From Leifsonia shinshuensis (GTDB lineage: Bacteria > Actinomycetota > Actinomycetes > Actinomycetales > Microbacteriaceae), in assembly GCF_013410375.1 (NCBI RefSeq), contig NZ_JACCFL010000001.1, positions 310,001 through 374,000 on the forward strand: 64,000 bases of DNA, given 5' to 3'. Both the position numbers and the translations under genes were made by a program. The notes under the pieces are model-generated. The model saw only the letters and a program-made list of their open reading frames with translations. It was not told the origin of the DNA and searched no databases. This document shows, piece by piece, positions 55,626 through 64,000 of the stretch; the first letter of the stretch is position 1; each line of letters begins with the position of its first letter.

Positions 55626-55677
55626 AACCCTCCTGCTGCAGAACGTCTGCAGCCGCTGAGACCAGAGGAGGTGGGTT
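55626..55677 (+). promoter_or_regulatory. Candidate S6:S18 ribosomal protein leader
   Basis: The leader can form an outer helix (AACCC-TCCT, 55626-55634, with AGGA and GGGTT around 55666-55677) that buries the rpsF Shine-Dalgarno, and an inner hairpin GCTGCAG-AACGT-CTGCAGC (55635-55653) followed by CCG. Helix, bulged CCG and hairpin is the known S6:S18 architecture, where the S6-S18 dimer represses rpsF translation. Assignment is by structure only. Confidence 0.6.
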
Positions 55678-55681
55678 AGTC

Positions 55682-56077
55682 ATGCATCAGTACGAGTTGA
55701 TGGTCATCCTCGATCCCGAGATCGATGAGCGCACCGTTGCTCCCAGCCTTGACAAGTTCCTCAACGTCGTTCGCAACGACGGCGGAACCATCGACAATGT
55801 CGACATCTGGGGCCGTCGCCGCCTGGCGTACGAGATCAACAAGAAGTCCGAGGGCATCTACGCCGTCGTGCAGCTCACCGCGACCGGTGACACCACGAAG
55901 GAGCTCGACCGCCAGCTGAAGCTCAGCGAGGCCGTCATGCGCACCAAGGTGCTCCGTGCCGAAGAGGCCATCGCCCAGGTCGCGGCCGCTCAGAAGCGCG
56001 CCGACGAGAAGGCCGCCCGCAAGGCGTCCTCCTCCGCCGACAAGGCCGCTGCCGTCTCCGAGAAGGCCGGCGCCTAG
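55682..56077 (+). CDS. rpsF: Ribosomal protein bS6
   Basis: 131 residues with AGGAGG upstream. [19 protein letters not shown] and [18 protein letters not shown] are canonical; the C-tail after about residue 100 is an Ala/Lys-rich extension. It heads rpsF-ssb-rpsR-rplI. Confidence 0.97.
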   Translation: MHQYELMVILDPEIDERTVAPSLDKFLNVVRNDGGTIDNVDIWGRRRLAYEINKKSEGIYAVVQLTATGDTTKELDRQLKLSEAVMRTKVLRAEEAIAQVAAAQKRADEKAARKASSSADKAAAVSEKAGA

Positions 56078-56081
56078 TCCC

Positions 56082-56585
56082 ATGGCCGGCGAGACCGTCA
56101 TCACCGTGGTGGGCAACCTCACGGCCGACCCCGAGCTGCGCTACACGCAGAACGGGCTGGCCGTCGCCAACTTCACCATCGCGTCCACTCCCCGCACGTT
56201 CGACCGTCAGGCGAACGAGTGGAAGGACGGTGAGGCTCTCTTCCTGCGCGCGAGCGTCTGGCGCGAGTTCGCCGAGCACGTCGCAGGCTCGCTGACCAAG
56301 GGGTCCCGCGTCATCGCCCAGGGACGTCTCAAGCAGCGTTCCTACGAGACGAAGGAGGGCGAGAAGCGCACCTCCATCGAGCTCGAGATCGACGAGATCG
56401 GGCCGTCGCTGCGGTACGCCACCGCTCAGGTGACCCGTACCCAGTCGTCGCGCGGTCCTGGCGGCTTCGGCGGCGGCGCTCCCGCTGTCGAGGAGCCGTG
56501 GGCCGCCTCCGCCCCCGCGGACCCGTCCGCGGGCGCCGACGTCTGGAACACTCCGGGCTCCTACAACGACGAGACCCCGTTCTAA
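56082..56585 (+). CDS. ssb: Single-stranded DNA-binding protein
   Basis: 167 residues. An OB fold ([20 protein letters not shown] to [14 protein letters not shown]), a Gly/Pro-rich linker and the acidic tip ending DETPF. The C-terminal tip recruits other replication proteins. It starts 4 bases after rpsF. Confidence 0.97.
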   Translation: MAGETVITVVGNLTADPELRYTQNGLAVANFTIASTPRTFDRQANEWKDGEALFLRASVWREFAEHVAGSLTKGSRVIAQGRLKQRSYETKEGEKRTSIELEIDEIGPSLRYATAQVTRTQSSRGPGGFGGGAPAVEEPWAASAPADPSAGADVWNTPGSYNDETPF

Positions 56586-56650
56586 CGGGTCCGAACAACT
56601 GAGTTTGTCTGGCAGGCCCTGCGCCTGCCAGGCGGAAAGCAAAGGAAATC

Positions 56651-56914
56651 ATGGCTGGAAAGTCGAGCGGCGACCGCCGCAAGCCGATCCGCAAGGGCAA
56701 GGACGGGAAGAACGCCGCCCCGGCGAAGTCCGTCCGCGTCGGCGTCATTGACTACAAGGACGTCGCGACCCTGCGGAAGTTCATCTCGGAGCGTGGAAAG
56801 ATCCGCGCCCGCCGCATCACCGGTGTCTCCGTCCAGGAGCAGCGCCTGATCGCCCGCGCCGTCAAGAACGCGCGCGAGATGGCTCTCCTCCCCTACGCCG
56901 GCTCTGGCCGTTAA
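56651..56914 (+). CDS. rpsR: Ribosomal protein bS18
   Basis: 87 residues, canonical: [44 protein letters not shown]. No Cys4 zinc motif is present. The small hairpin TGGCAGG / CCTGCCA at 56610-56630 precedes its ribosome site and may tune translation. Confidence 0.97.
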   Translation: MAGKSSGDRRKPIRKGKDGKNAAPAKSVRVGVIDYKDVATLRKFISERGKIRARRITGVSVQEQRLIARAVKNAREMALLPYAGSGR

Positions 56915-56928
56915 CGAGAAGAGACACA

Positions 56929-57381
56929 ATGTCGAAGGTTATTCTCACGCACGAGGTCACCGGCCTCGGTTCCGCCGGTGACGTCGTCGACGTCAAGAAC
57001 GGCTACGCACGCAACTACCTCGTCCCGCAGGGCTTCGCCATCGTGTGGAGCCGTGGTGGCGAGAAGCAGGTCGAGCAGATCAAGGCGGCGCGCGCCGCTC
57101 GCGAGCTGCACACGATCGAGGCTGCCCAGGACCTCAAGGCGAAGCTGGAGGCGACCCGCGTCAAGCTCGTCGTCAAGGCCGGCCGCGAGGGCCGTCTGTT
57201 CGGTTCCGTGAAGACGGGCGACGTCGCCGACGCGGTCAAGGCCGCCGGCATCGGCGAGCTCGACAAGCGCAAGATCGAGCTCCCCAACCCCATCAAGGTG
57301 ACCGGTGACCACGAGGCCACCGTCCGCCTGCACGACGACCTCTCGGCCGTCATCTCCCTGCAGGTGGTCGCCGCCAAGTAG
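56929..57381 (+). CDS. rplI: Ribosomal protein bL9
   Basis: 150 residues. [30 protein letters not shown] and a C-terminal domain ([16 protein letters not shown]) are typical. Last gene of the rpsF operon; a strong terminator follows. Confidence 0.97.
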   Translation: MSKVILTHEVTGLGSAGDVVDVKNGYARNYLVPQGFAIVWSRGGEKQVEQIKAARAARELHTIEAAQDLKAKLEATRVKLVVKAGREGRLFGSVKTGDVADAVKAAGIGELDKRKIELPNPIKVTGDHEATVRLHDDLSAVISLQVVAAK

Positions 57382-57398
57382 CGGTCGGAAATCTCACA

Positions 57399-57430
57399 GT
57401 GTAGCGGCGGGCTCCGGCCCGCCGCTACAC
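57399..57430 (+). terminator. Terminator of the rpsF-rplI operon
   Basis: A perfect stem GTGTAGCGGCGGGC / GCCCGCCGCTACAC (14 bases) with loop TCCG, 17 bases after the rplI stop. No U-tract. Confidence 0.88.
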
Positions 57431-57578
57431 CGCGTTAAGGGAGTTTTCCCCGGCTCCATCCACAGAGCAGAAACACCCGTGGACACCGCAGATCACAGGG
57501 CGCCGAGAAGTTTTTACACACAGCCTGGGGAATAGGAAAAAGCTGGTCAAGAGCTGTTTTCTCCGCAAAGAATTCTGG

Positions 57579-57690
57579 TTTTCCACAGCGCATCCCACAT
57601 CTTGTGCACAGACGCGTCGGCGTTTCGCCCAGATTCTCCCCACACTTATCCACAGGTGGAGTTGTGGGGGCGGTGAGCGCTTCGTAGGGT
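57579..57690 (+). promoter_or_regulatory. DnaA boxes and candidate dnaB promoter
   Basis: The 552-base gap between rplI and dnaB holds TTTTCCACA (57579-57587, one mismatch) and a perfect TTATCCACA (57646-57654). Directly after it come TTGTGG (57662-57667) and, 17 bases on, TAGGGT (57685-57690), a plausible -35/-10. DnaA control of the replicative helicase gene is thus possible. No gene is seen in the remaining GC-rich leader to 57933. Confidence 0.5.
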
Positions 57691-57933
57691 GGAGCGACGT
57701 CGACGGAAGACCGCCGAGGATCGGCTCGCACAGGGTGCGGGGCGTTGTCGGTGGCCGTCCGTAGTCTGCGAGCGGACGCGCTTCGGCGCGGTCTCCCCGG
57801 GACAGCCTGAATCGGGCGTGACCGGGGCGGCCGCACTCGGCGTGCCCGCGCGCCGTTCGGTCGCGGGCGGCGCAGGCTGGAGTGGCGGCCGCATCGAACG
57901 GTGCGTGCCGAACAGGAGAAGTGAGGAGAGCAC

Positions 57934-59307
57934 GTGTCGATCGCCCATATCGGTCTCGCCGACAGCCGCGAACCGGGCGAGGCCCGTTCTCCCGAGCGCA
58001 CCCCTCCCCACGACCTCCTCGCAGAGCAGAGCGCCCTCGGCGGCATGCTGCTCAGCAAGGACGCCGTCGCGGACGTCGTGGAGGTCGTGCGCGGCACGGA
58101 CTTCTACATTCCCAAGCACGAGATCATCTACGACGCGATCCTCTCGCTGTACTCGCACGGCGAGCCGACCGACGTCATCACCGTGACCGACGAGCTGACC
58201 AAGCTCGGCGAGCTCTCCCGCGCCGGCGGCGCCGAGTACCTGCACACGCTCACCAGCCTCGTCCCGACCGCCGCCAACGCCGGCTACTACGCCAACATCG
58301 TCACCGAGAAGGCGCTGCTGCGCCGCCTGGTGGAGGCGGGCACCCGCATCACGCAGATGGGCTACAAGGCGGAGGGCGAGGTCCTCGACCTCGTCAACAA
58401 CGCCCAGGCCGAGATTTACTCCGTGACGGGGCACCAGGAGGTCGAGGACTACGTCCCCCTCACCGAGGCCGTGACGGTCGCCATCGACGAGATCGAGGCC
58501 GCCAAGCACAAGGACGGCTCGATGACCGGCGTGCCCACCGGCTTCGCCGAGCTGGACGAGCTGACCAACGGCCTCCACCCCGGGCAGATGGTGATCGTCG
58601 CCGCCCGCCCCGCGCTCGGAAAGTCGACCCTCGCGCTCGACTTCGCGCGCGCCGCCGCCATCAAGCACGACATGCCGACCATCTTCTTCTCCCTCGAGAT
58701 GGGGCGCAGCGAGATCGCGATGCGCCTCCTCTCAGCCGAAGCGTCGGTGCCGCTGCAGCACATGCGCAAGGGCACCGTCGACAACCGCGACTGGACCACC
58801 ATCGCCTCCACCCGCGGCCGCATCAACGACGCCCCGCTCTACATCGACGACAGCCCGAACATGACGCTGGTCGAGATCCGCGCCAAGTGCCGCCGCCTCA
58901 AGCAGCGGGTCGGCCTCAAGATGGTCATCATCGACTACCTCCAGCTCATGACGAGCGGCAAGCGCGTCGAGAGCCGCCAGCAGGAGGTCAGCGAGTTCTC
59001 CCGCGCGCTGAAGCTCCTCGCGAAGGAGCTGCAGGTCCCCGTGATCGCCCTCTCCCAGCTGAACCGAGGCCCGGAGCAGCGCGCCGACAAGCTCCCCGCC
59101 CTGAGCGACCTCCGCGAGTCCGGCTCGATCGAGCAGGACGCGGACGTCGTCATCCTCCTCCACCGCGAGTCGGCCTACGAGAAGGACAACCCCCGCGCCG
59201 GCGAGGCCGACCTGATCGTCGCCAAGCACCGCAACGGCCCCACCAAGACCGTGACGGTGGCCTTCCAGGGCATGTACTCCCGCTTCGCGGACATGGCGCC
59301 GATCTGA
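57934..59307 (+). CDS. dnaB: Replicative DNA helicase DnaB
   Basis: 457 residues, GTG start. The N-terminal domain (PPHDLLAEQSALGGMLLSKD) and RecA-like domain (Walker A ARPALGKSTLALDFA, MGRSEIAMRLLS, the IIDYLQLM Walker B, DLRESGSIEQDADVVILLHR) are complete. No intein interrupts it, unlike some actinobacterial dnaB genes. It unwinds DNA at the fork. Confidence 0.97.
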   Translation: MSIAHIGLADSREPGEARSPERTPPHDLLAEQSALGGMLLSKDAVADVVEVVRGTDFYIPKHEIIYDAILSLYSHGEPTDVITVTDELTKLGELSRAGGAEYLHTLTSLVPTAANAGYYANIVTEKALLRRLVEAGTRITQMGYKAEGEVLDLVNNAQAEIYSVTGHQEVEDYVPLTEAVTVAIDEIEAAKHKDGSMTGVPTGFAELDELTNGLHPGQMVIVAARPALGKSTLALDFARAAAIKHDMPTIFFSLEMGRSEIAMRLLSAEASVPLQHMRKGTVDNRDWTTIASTRGRINDAPLYIDDSPNMTLVEIRAKCRRLKQRVGLKMVIIDYLQLMTSGKRVESRQQEVSEFSRALKLLAKELQVPVIALSQLNRGPEQRADKLPALSDLRESGSIEQDADVVILLHRESAYEKDNPRAGEADLIVAKHRNGPTKTVTVAFQGMYSRFADMAPI

Positions 59308-59356
59308 GCGGAGCCAGAGCCGACGCGACACGCCCCCGAGGGATAGCGTGGCGGGC

Positions 59357-59833
59357 ATGACCACCATCGACGTCGCCGTCCCAGCCGCACTCGAGAGCAC
59401 GGACGTGGAGGCGTTGCGCCGGCTGCTGCCGCAGCTGTCCCGCTCCGCGGCCTTCGACGAAGAGCGCCTTGCCGCGATGATCGGCCACCCGGGAACCGAC
59501 CTGTTCCTGGCCCGGATCGATGGCGAGGTGGGAGGGATGGCGACGCTCGCGTCGTTCCCGCTCCCGACCGGGTGGCGTGGTCATGTCGACGATGTCGTGG
59601 TCGACGACGCGCACCGCGGGAGGGGCATCGCCCGGAAGCTCCTGGAGGCGATCATCGATCTGGCCGAGCAGCGCGGGCTGCGGACGCTGGACCTGACCTC
59701 CCGCCCCAGCCGCGCCGCGGCGATCGCCCTCTACGAGTCGGTCGGATTCGTCCGTCGCGACTCGACGCTCATGCGGTACGCGGGCCGGCCGGCGTCGCGC
59801 ACCGACCTGACCGCCGAACGCGCCCACCGCTAA
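59357..59833 (+). CDS. GNAT family N-acetyltransferase
   Basis: 158 residues. The acetyl-CoA motif VDDVVVDDAHRGRGIARKLLEA (Q/R-x-x-G-x-G/A equivalent) and the C-terminal ALYESVGFVRRDS are typical. The substrate is unknown. The start is the ATG at 59357; an in-frame GTG nine bases earlier is possible. Confidence 0.88.
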   Translation: MTTIDVAVPAALESTDVEALRRLLPQLSRSAAFDEERLAAMIGHPGTDLFLARIDGEVGGMATLASFPLPTGWRGHVDDVVVDDAHRGRGIARKLLEAIIDLAEQRGLRTLDLTSRPSRAAAIALYESVGFVRRDSTLMRYAGRPASRTDLTAERAHR

Positions 59834-59842
59834 GCTTCCCCC

Positions 59843-60100
59843 ATGCCCCAGCACCGCGTCGTCGCGCCCGTGATCGCCCCCGGCGAGAAGGTCATGGGGC
59901 CGCCCTCCTACTTCCCGAGCATCGAGAAGAACTACGGACGGCCGGTCCAGGAGTGGCTGGACCTCGTCGTGGAGCGGCTCGACACCGGTGCCACGCACAT
60001 GGAGGTCGTGGGCTGGCTGAAGTCCGAGTTCGGCATGGGGCATGGCCACGCGAACGCGCTCGTCGGGTACGCGAAGGCCAAGCTCGCTGAGGAGAAGTAG
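59843..60100 (+). CDS. DUF4287 domain protein
   Basis: 85 residues dominated by a DUF4287 domain (SYFPSIEKNYGRPVQEWLDL, then VGWLKSEFGMGHGHANALVGY). Function unknown; some relatives are fused to DUF5655. A small hairpin at 60141-60157 (GCCGGC-CGAAA-GCCGGC) follows. Confidence 0.82.
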   Translation: MPQHRVVAPVIAPGEKVMGPPSYFPSIEKNYGRPVQEWLDLVVERLDTGATHMEVVGWLKSEFGMGHGHANALVGYAKAKLAEEK

Positions 60101-60230
60101 CCCGTTCGCCGAGGAGCCCTGACCGGCACGCCGCCGCTGGGCCGGCCGAAAGCCGGCTGAGAGCGTTCTCCGAGCGCGGATCATCCTCAGGGAGGACGCG
60201 CGTCGCCGCCGTTCCGCGTGGAATGGAAGA

Positions 60231-60740
60231 GTGAACACCATCCTCATCCCGTTGCTGCAGGGCGCAGGGCCCGTCGCGCTCGCCGTGGTGTCGTTCGCGC
60301 TGGCCTTCACCTGGCCCACCCTCATCGAGCCCGTCGGCCGGCTCGGCTCCGAGCGCGGCCGGCTCACCGGCTTCGCCGCCGTCGGCGTGCTCCTCCTGCT
60401 CGCCGCGACCGTCGTGTACGTCGTCCCGGGCGTCCTGCTCCGCGACGACTTCGGCGCGGTCGTAGTCGCGCCGATCGCCGCCACCTGGGTCATCGTCGCC
60501 GCCGCGCTCGGCGTGCGTTCGCTCCTCCAGACCGGGATCGCGCGCGTGGTCTCCGTGGCGTTCTCGATCGTCACCCTGTTCGGCGCCGCCGCCGGCGTCC
60601 TGACGGCGCTCAGCTGGCACCACCCGATCAGCAGCACCATCCTGCCGACCGGGGCGTTCGTCCTCATCGTGGGCGCCATCGCGGGGATCGTCGCCTGGGC
60701 GCGGCCCGACAGCGACGACGCGACCGCGGTCGCCGCCTAA
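60231..60740 (+). CDS. Four-helix membrane protein, unknown
   Basis: 169 residues, GTG start. Four hydrophobic segments (PVALAVVSFALAFTWPTL, GFAAVGVLLLLAATVVYV, VIVAAALGVRSLL and the final AFVLIVGAIAGIVAW) and no soluble domain. No family recognised. It ends 15 bases before a convergent membrane gene. Confidence 0.65.
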   Translation: MNTILIPLLQGAGPVALAVVSFALAFTWPTLIEPVGRLGSERGRLTGFAAVGVLLLLAATVVYVVPGVLLRDDFGAVVVAPIAATWVIVAAALGVRSLLQTGIARVVSVAFSIVTLFGAAAGVLTALSWHHPISSTILPTGAFVLIVGAIAGIVAWARPDSDDATAVAA

Positions 60741-60755
60741 GACAGAGGCGAGGAG

Positions 60756-61454
60756 TCAGGCGGTCGCCGAGTCGCCCGGGAGGGCGCGGCCGCCCCGCCA
60801 GCGCCGCGACGCCCAGACCACGCCGTAGCCCGCGCACAGGATCACCGCGGCGATCAGCACGATGTAGGACGCGACCGACAGATAGCCGTTCGGAGATGTC
60901 TGAGGGTTCAGGAACGGGTACGGGTACCACGGCTGCCGCCCGGTGACCGCGTCGGCGGCGAACGGTCCGCGCACCAGCGTGTACACCGCCCACACGATCG
61001 GGAACGCCGCGATCCCCCACACCGTGCGGCGGCGCAGCGGTACGCGTCCGGGCGCGAGCAGCCAGTCCAGCACCAGGTAGAGCGGCGCGACGACGTGCAG
61101 CACCTCGTTCGACCAGGCGACCGTCGTGCCCTGCGGGAGCGGGATGTTGCGCAGCAGCAGGTTGTAGACGACGCCCGTGGTCAGCATGTAGGTGACGACC
61201 GCCGCGCGAAACGCCCCGAACCACGCCGGATCGTCCGTGCGCGTCCCGAGCAGCAGCACCGCGCCGATCGCGAGCACCACGACGGTGGCGGCATTCGACT
61301 CGATTGTGAAGAAGCTGAAGAAGTTCACCACGAAACCGGCGACGTCGCCGCCCTTGCCGGCCACCGTCCGCACACTCGTCGCGAGCTGGGCGACGATCGC
61401 CGCCAGCACCAGCAGCGCGATGAGCGCGCGGAGCACACCGAAACCGACCCGCAT
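60756..61454 (-). CDS. Pr6Pr family membrane protein
   Basis: 232 residues with about six helices. NFFSFFTIESNAATVVVLAI, LHVVAPLYLVLDWLL and WYPYPFLNP match the Pr6Pr (FAR-17a/AIG1-like) membrane family of unknown function. The conserved His/Asp in helix 4 (LHVVAPLYLVLD) suggests an enzyme. Confidence 0.82.
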   Translation of the reverse strand: MRVGFGVLRALIALLVLAAIVAQLATSVRTVAGKGGDVAGFVVNFFSFFTIESNAATVVVLAIGAVLLLGTRTDDPAWFGAFRAAVVTYMLTTGVVYNLLLRNIPLPQGTTVAWSNEVLHVVAPLYLVLDWLLAPGRVPLRRRTVWGIAAFPIVWAVYTLVRGPFAADAVTGRQPWYPYPFLNPQTSPNGYLSVASYIVLIAAVILCAGYGVVWASRRWRGGRALPGDSATA

Positions 61455-61514
61455 GGCGCGATCGTAGCGGCGCCGGGAGGCCGTCGCGCGGCAAACGCGC
61501 AGGTAGCCCGCGAC

Positions 61515-61520
61515 TAGACT
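61515..61520 (+). promoter_or_regulatory. Candidate -10 for the DUF308-like gene
   Basis: TAGACT, 34 bases before the GTG start, followed by AGAGAGG as ribosome site. Confidence 0.45.
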
Positions 61521-61553
61521 GGGAAGCGAATCCTGACTGAGAGAGGTCGCCGA

Positions 61554-62153
61554 GTGGCACCCGCCGTTCCCCAGAATCAGGGCGATCCGAACTCGAGCCG
61601 GTATTGGGTCGTCCCCGCCGTGCGCGCGATCGTCGCGCTCGCCGCGGCCGCCGTCGTCACCTTCACCCGGGACGCGCACACCGCCCAGTTCGGCCTCATC
61701 GTCTTCGGCGTCTTCGCGGTGGCCGACGGCCTCGCGACCAGCGTCCTCACCCTCCTCTTCGCCGCGAAGGGGCTCACCCGGACCCTCTTCGCCGTCCAGG
61801 GCTGCATCGGCATCCTCGCCGGAGCGATCGCGATCGCCCTCAACACCAGCGGCCTCGGCCTCTACCTCTACATCGTGACCGTCTGGGCCGCGCTGACGGG
61901 CGTGCTCGAGCTCTACAGCTGGGTGCGCGAGCGCCGGCGCGACGCCGCCGCCCGCGACTGGCTCATCACCGGGGCGCTCACCGCGATCCTGGCCCTGGTG
62001 CTCCTGTTCGTGCCGGCCGACGCGGTGCTCGCCATCGGCCTCTTCGGTGCCTGGGCGGTCATCGTCGGCGTCTTCCAGGGCATCGGAGCGGCGTCGCTGC
62101 GTTCCGCCGCCCGGTCCGCCACGGCCGCACGCCGGACGGGGAGCGGATCGTGA
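61554..62153 (+). CDS. DUF308 (HdeD-like) membrane protein
   Basis: 199 residues with six helices in a 3+3 repeat (GLIVFGVFAVADGLATSVLTLLF and a second copy later at LYIVTVWAALTGVLEL). This is the DUF308/HdeD layout; function is unclear. It overlaps the next gene (GTGA). Confidence 0.72.
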   Translation: MAPAVPQNQGDPNSSRYWVVPAVRAIVALAAAAVVTFTRDAHTAQFGLIVFGVFAVADGLATSVLTLLFAAKGLTRTLFAVQGCIGILAGAIAIALNTSGLGLYLYIVTVWAALTGVLELYSWVRERRRDAAARDWLITGALTAILALVLLFVPADAVLAIGLFGAWAVIVGVFQGIGAASLRSAARSATAARRTGSGS

Positions 62154-62518
62154 CCAAGCGCGACAAGAAAGACCCCAGTGTGACCAACAGCCTCCAGCCG
62201 ACCCGCCGCGACCGCTTCCTCCCCGCCGAGCTGCTCGGCATCTCCGCCGGACTCGGGGTGTTCGTCGGCCTCATCGTCCTCATCGCGACGCGCGAGTTCA
62301 TCCTCGCGGGCGTCGCGCTCGGGATCGCGTTCATCCTGTCGCTCGTGCTGATGGCGCTGTTCGCCCTCGCCTTCAAGCCGACCGCGGCCGAGGTGGAGGA
62401 CATCCACGAGCAGGACGCGGAGGCGCAGGAGAAGGCCGCAGGCCACGGCGACGCGGCGAAGCCGAGCGTCGAGCGCGACGACCGCCGCGGACGCGACGAC
62501 GGGCCGCGCGGGCACTGA
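62150..62518 (+). CDS. Small two-helix membrane protein, unknown
   Basis: 122 residues, GTG start coupled to the gene upstream. A basic N-terminus (TKRDKKDPSV), two helices (LGISAGLGVFVGLIVLIA and LAGVALGIAFILSLVLMALF) and a charged, disordered tail (RDDRRGRDDGPRGH). No family recognised. Confidence 0.7.
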   Translation: MTKRDKKDPSVTNSLQPTRRDRFLPAELLGISAGLGVFVGLIVLIATREFILAGVALGIAFILSLVLMALFALAFKPTAAEVEDIHEQDAEAQEKAAGHGDAAKPSVERDDRRGRDDGPRGH

Positions 62519-62533
62519 GCCCGGCCCACGCGT

Positions 62534-62556
62534 TCTCGACCGGCATCCGGCCGAGA
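62534..62556. terminator. Candidate bidirectional terminator before purB end
   Basis: TCTCG-A-CCGG / CCGG-C-CGAGA with loop CAT; one mismatch. It lies between the convergent membrane gene and purB. Confidence 0.5.
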
Positions 62557-62599
62557 GGGGGCGTCGGCCGGGACCGTCCAGCGGCCCCGGCCGCAGACC

Positions 62600-63979
62600 T
62601 CAGAGCCGGTCGACCAGCTCCGACGCCAGCCCGATGTAGCCGGCGGGCGTGAGCGCCAGCAGCCGGTTCTTCGCGGCCTGCCCGATCTCCAGGCCGTCCA
62701 CGAACGCCGTCAGCGCCTCGTGGTCGACGCGCTTGCCGCGGGTCAGCTCCTTGAGCAGCGCGTAGGGGTCGGAGATCGTGGACCGGCCGGCGGTGACCTC
62801 CGCGCGGATCACCGTCTGGATGGCCTCCGCGAGCACCTCCCAGTTGAGGTCGAGGTCCGCCGCGAGGGCGTCGCGGTCGAGCGAGATCTGGGCGAGGCCG
62901 CGCTGGATGTTGTCGAGCGCCAGGAGCGAGTGGCCGAGGCCCACACCGATGTTGCGCTGCGTGGTCGAGTCGGTCAGGTCGCGCTGCAGGCGGCTGGTGA
63001 CCAGGGTGGCGGCGAGCGAGTCGAGGACCGCGCTGGAGAGCTCGAGGTTGGCCTCCGCGTTCTCGAAGCGGATCGGGTTGACCTTGTGCGGCATGGTCGA
63101 GGAGCCGGTCGCGCCGGGCTCCGGGGTCTGCCGGAAGTAGCCGAGCGAAATGTACGTCCAGATGTCGGTGCACAGGTTGTGGAGGACGCGGTTCGCGTGC
63201 GAGATGCGGGAGTACAGCTCGGCCTGCCAGTCGTGCGACTCGATCTGCGTGGTGAGCGGGTTCCAGTCGAGGCCGAGGCTCTCCACGAACTCCTGCGAGA
63301 TACGGGGCCAGTCGGCCTCGGGGTCGGCCACGAGGTGAGCCGCGAAGGTGCCGGTCGCGCCGCTGAACTTGCCCAGGTACTCGGTGGCCTCCACCTGCTT
63401 CCGGATGCGGTCGAGGCGGTGCACGAAGACTGCGAGCTCCTTGCCCATCGTCGTCGGCGTCGCGGGCTGGCCGTGAGTGCGGGCGAGCATGGCGTCGTCC
63501 CGGTACTGGACGGCCTGGGCGCGCAGCTCGGCGATCACGTTGCGGAACGCGGGCAGCCAGACCTGCGCGACCGCCGCGCTGACCGTGAGCGCGTAGGAGA
63601 GGTTGTTGATGTCCTCGCTGGTCGCGGCGAAGTGGGTGAGCTCGGCGATGTGGTCCAGGCCCAGCGCGTGCAGGCGCTCGCGGACCAGGTACTCGACGGC
63701 CTTCACGTCGTGCTTGGTGGTGGCCTCCAGCTCGGCGAGCCGGTCGATCTCGGGCTGGCCGAACTCGTCCGCGAGCGCGCGGAGCTGCGCGATCTGCTGG
63801 TCCGTCAGCGGGGAGGAGCCGAACATCCGGTGGCCGGTCAGGTAGATGAGCCACTCGACCTCGACCTGGACGCGCGCCCGGTTGAGACCCGCCTCCGAGA
63901 GGTGGTCGCCGAGGCCGAGCACCGCGGACCGGTAGCGGCCGTCCAGGGGGCTGAGCGGCTGGGGAGGCAGGGCGGTCAT
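62600..63979 (-). CDS. purB: Adenylosuccinate lyase
   Basis: 459 residues of the fumarase/aspartase superfamily. The signature SSTMPHKVNPIRFENAEAN carries the flexible catalytic loop, TSEDINNLSYAL and ARTHGQPATPTTMGKE (general acid His) are also present. It acts twice in purine synthesis (SAICAR and adenylosuccinate cleavage). The ATG at 63979 leaves 21 bases before the window ends. Confidence 0.96.
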   Translation of the reverse strand: MTALPPQPLSPLDGRYRSAVLGLGDHLSEAGLNRARVQVEVEWLIYLTGHRMFGSSPLTDQQIAQLRALADEFGQPEIDRLAELEATTKHDVKAVEYLVRERLHALGLDHIAELTHFAATSEDINNLSYALTVSAAVAQVWLPAFRNVIAELRAQAVQYRDDAMLARTHGQPATPTTMGKELAVFVHRLDRIRKQVEATEYLGKFSGATGTFAAHLVADPEADWPRISQEFVESLGLDWNPLTTQIESHDWQAELYSRISHANRVLHNLCTDIWTYISLGYFRQTPEPGATGSSTMPHKVNPIRFENAEANLELSSAVLDSLAATLVTSRLQRDLTDSTTQRNIGVGLGHSLLALDNIQRGLAQISLDRDALAADLDLNWEVLAEAIQTVIRAEVTAGRSTISDPYALLKELTRGKRVDHEALTAFVDGLEIGQAAKNRLLALTPAGYIGLASELVDRL

Positions 63980-64000
63980 GGGGCTCCTCGCGGGATCGGC

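Overview
This is a GC-rich actinobacterial chromosome segment carrying the replication origin. Several traits point to Microbacteriaceae, most likely close to Leifsonia: high-GC codon use, the kinase/FHA/rodA/pbpA cell-wall cluster, crgA, a class E sortase, the gyrA-DUF3566-tRNA-Ile-tRNA-Ala arrangement and the DUF6049-murJ-trxB-trxA order. The genus is inferred from protein character and gene order, not from a search.

Layout. 1-9.5 kb is accessory: a sugar ABC transporter ATPase broken by an in-frame amber codon, its ROK regulator, a shikimate-dehydrogenase-like gene with an OhrR-type MarR regulator, a zinc-ribbon miniprotein, a MerR regulator, and a MarR/MFS unit divergent from an APC permease. 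9.6-13.2 kb is one large secreted galactose-oxidase-type copper radical oxidase. 13.3-24.5 kb is the conserved growth and division cluster: tRNA-Leu, then fhaA-fhaB-pstP-rodA-pbpA-pknA-pknB, facing a pabA/trpG-like gene, a 52-residue membrane protein and a class E sortase, then crgA. 24.5-30 kb holds an oriC-like DnaA-box cluster, a rhomboid protease, a cyclophilin, a Nudix hydrolase, an Fpg/Nei glycosylase, a rhodanese, an Lrp regulator and two tRNAs. 29.7-40.4 kb is the replication cluster on the minus strand: dnaA-[oriC]-dnaN-gnd-recF-dciA-gyrB-gyrA-DUF3566. 40.9-46 kb runs on the plus strand: rpmH-rnpA-yidD-yidC-jag-rsmG-parA-parB, with four parS sites. 46-53.9 kb on the minus strand holds ddl-like, aminotransferase, trxA, trxB, murJ and a DUF6049 gene, divergent from cca. 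55.6-59.3 kb is rpsF-ssb-rpsR-rplI and then dnaB, and small membrane and unknown genes lead to purB at 64 kb.

How it works together. DnaA, DnaN, RecF, DciA, DnaB, SSB and gyrase replicate from oriC. ParA/ParB segregate the origin through the parS cluster. RodA, PbpA and MurJ build the wall under control of PknA/PknB, with PstP reversing the phosphorylation and FHA proteins reading it.

Most notable observations: (i) a DnaA-box cluster about 14 kb from oriC that shares its DnaA-box plus TGTTAATAA modules; (ii) parS sites that contain the parB stop codon and the probable parA start codon; (iii) a candidate S6:S18 leader before rpsF; (iv) a copper radical oxidase flanked by duplicated terminal domains; (v) well-formed operators for the OhrR-like and MarR regulators; (vi) probable leaderless transcripts for crgA and cca. 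No CRISPR, prophage, insertion sequence or defence island is visible.
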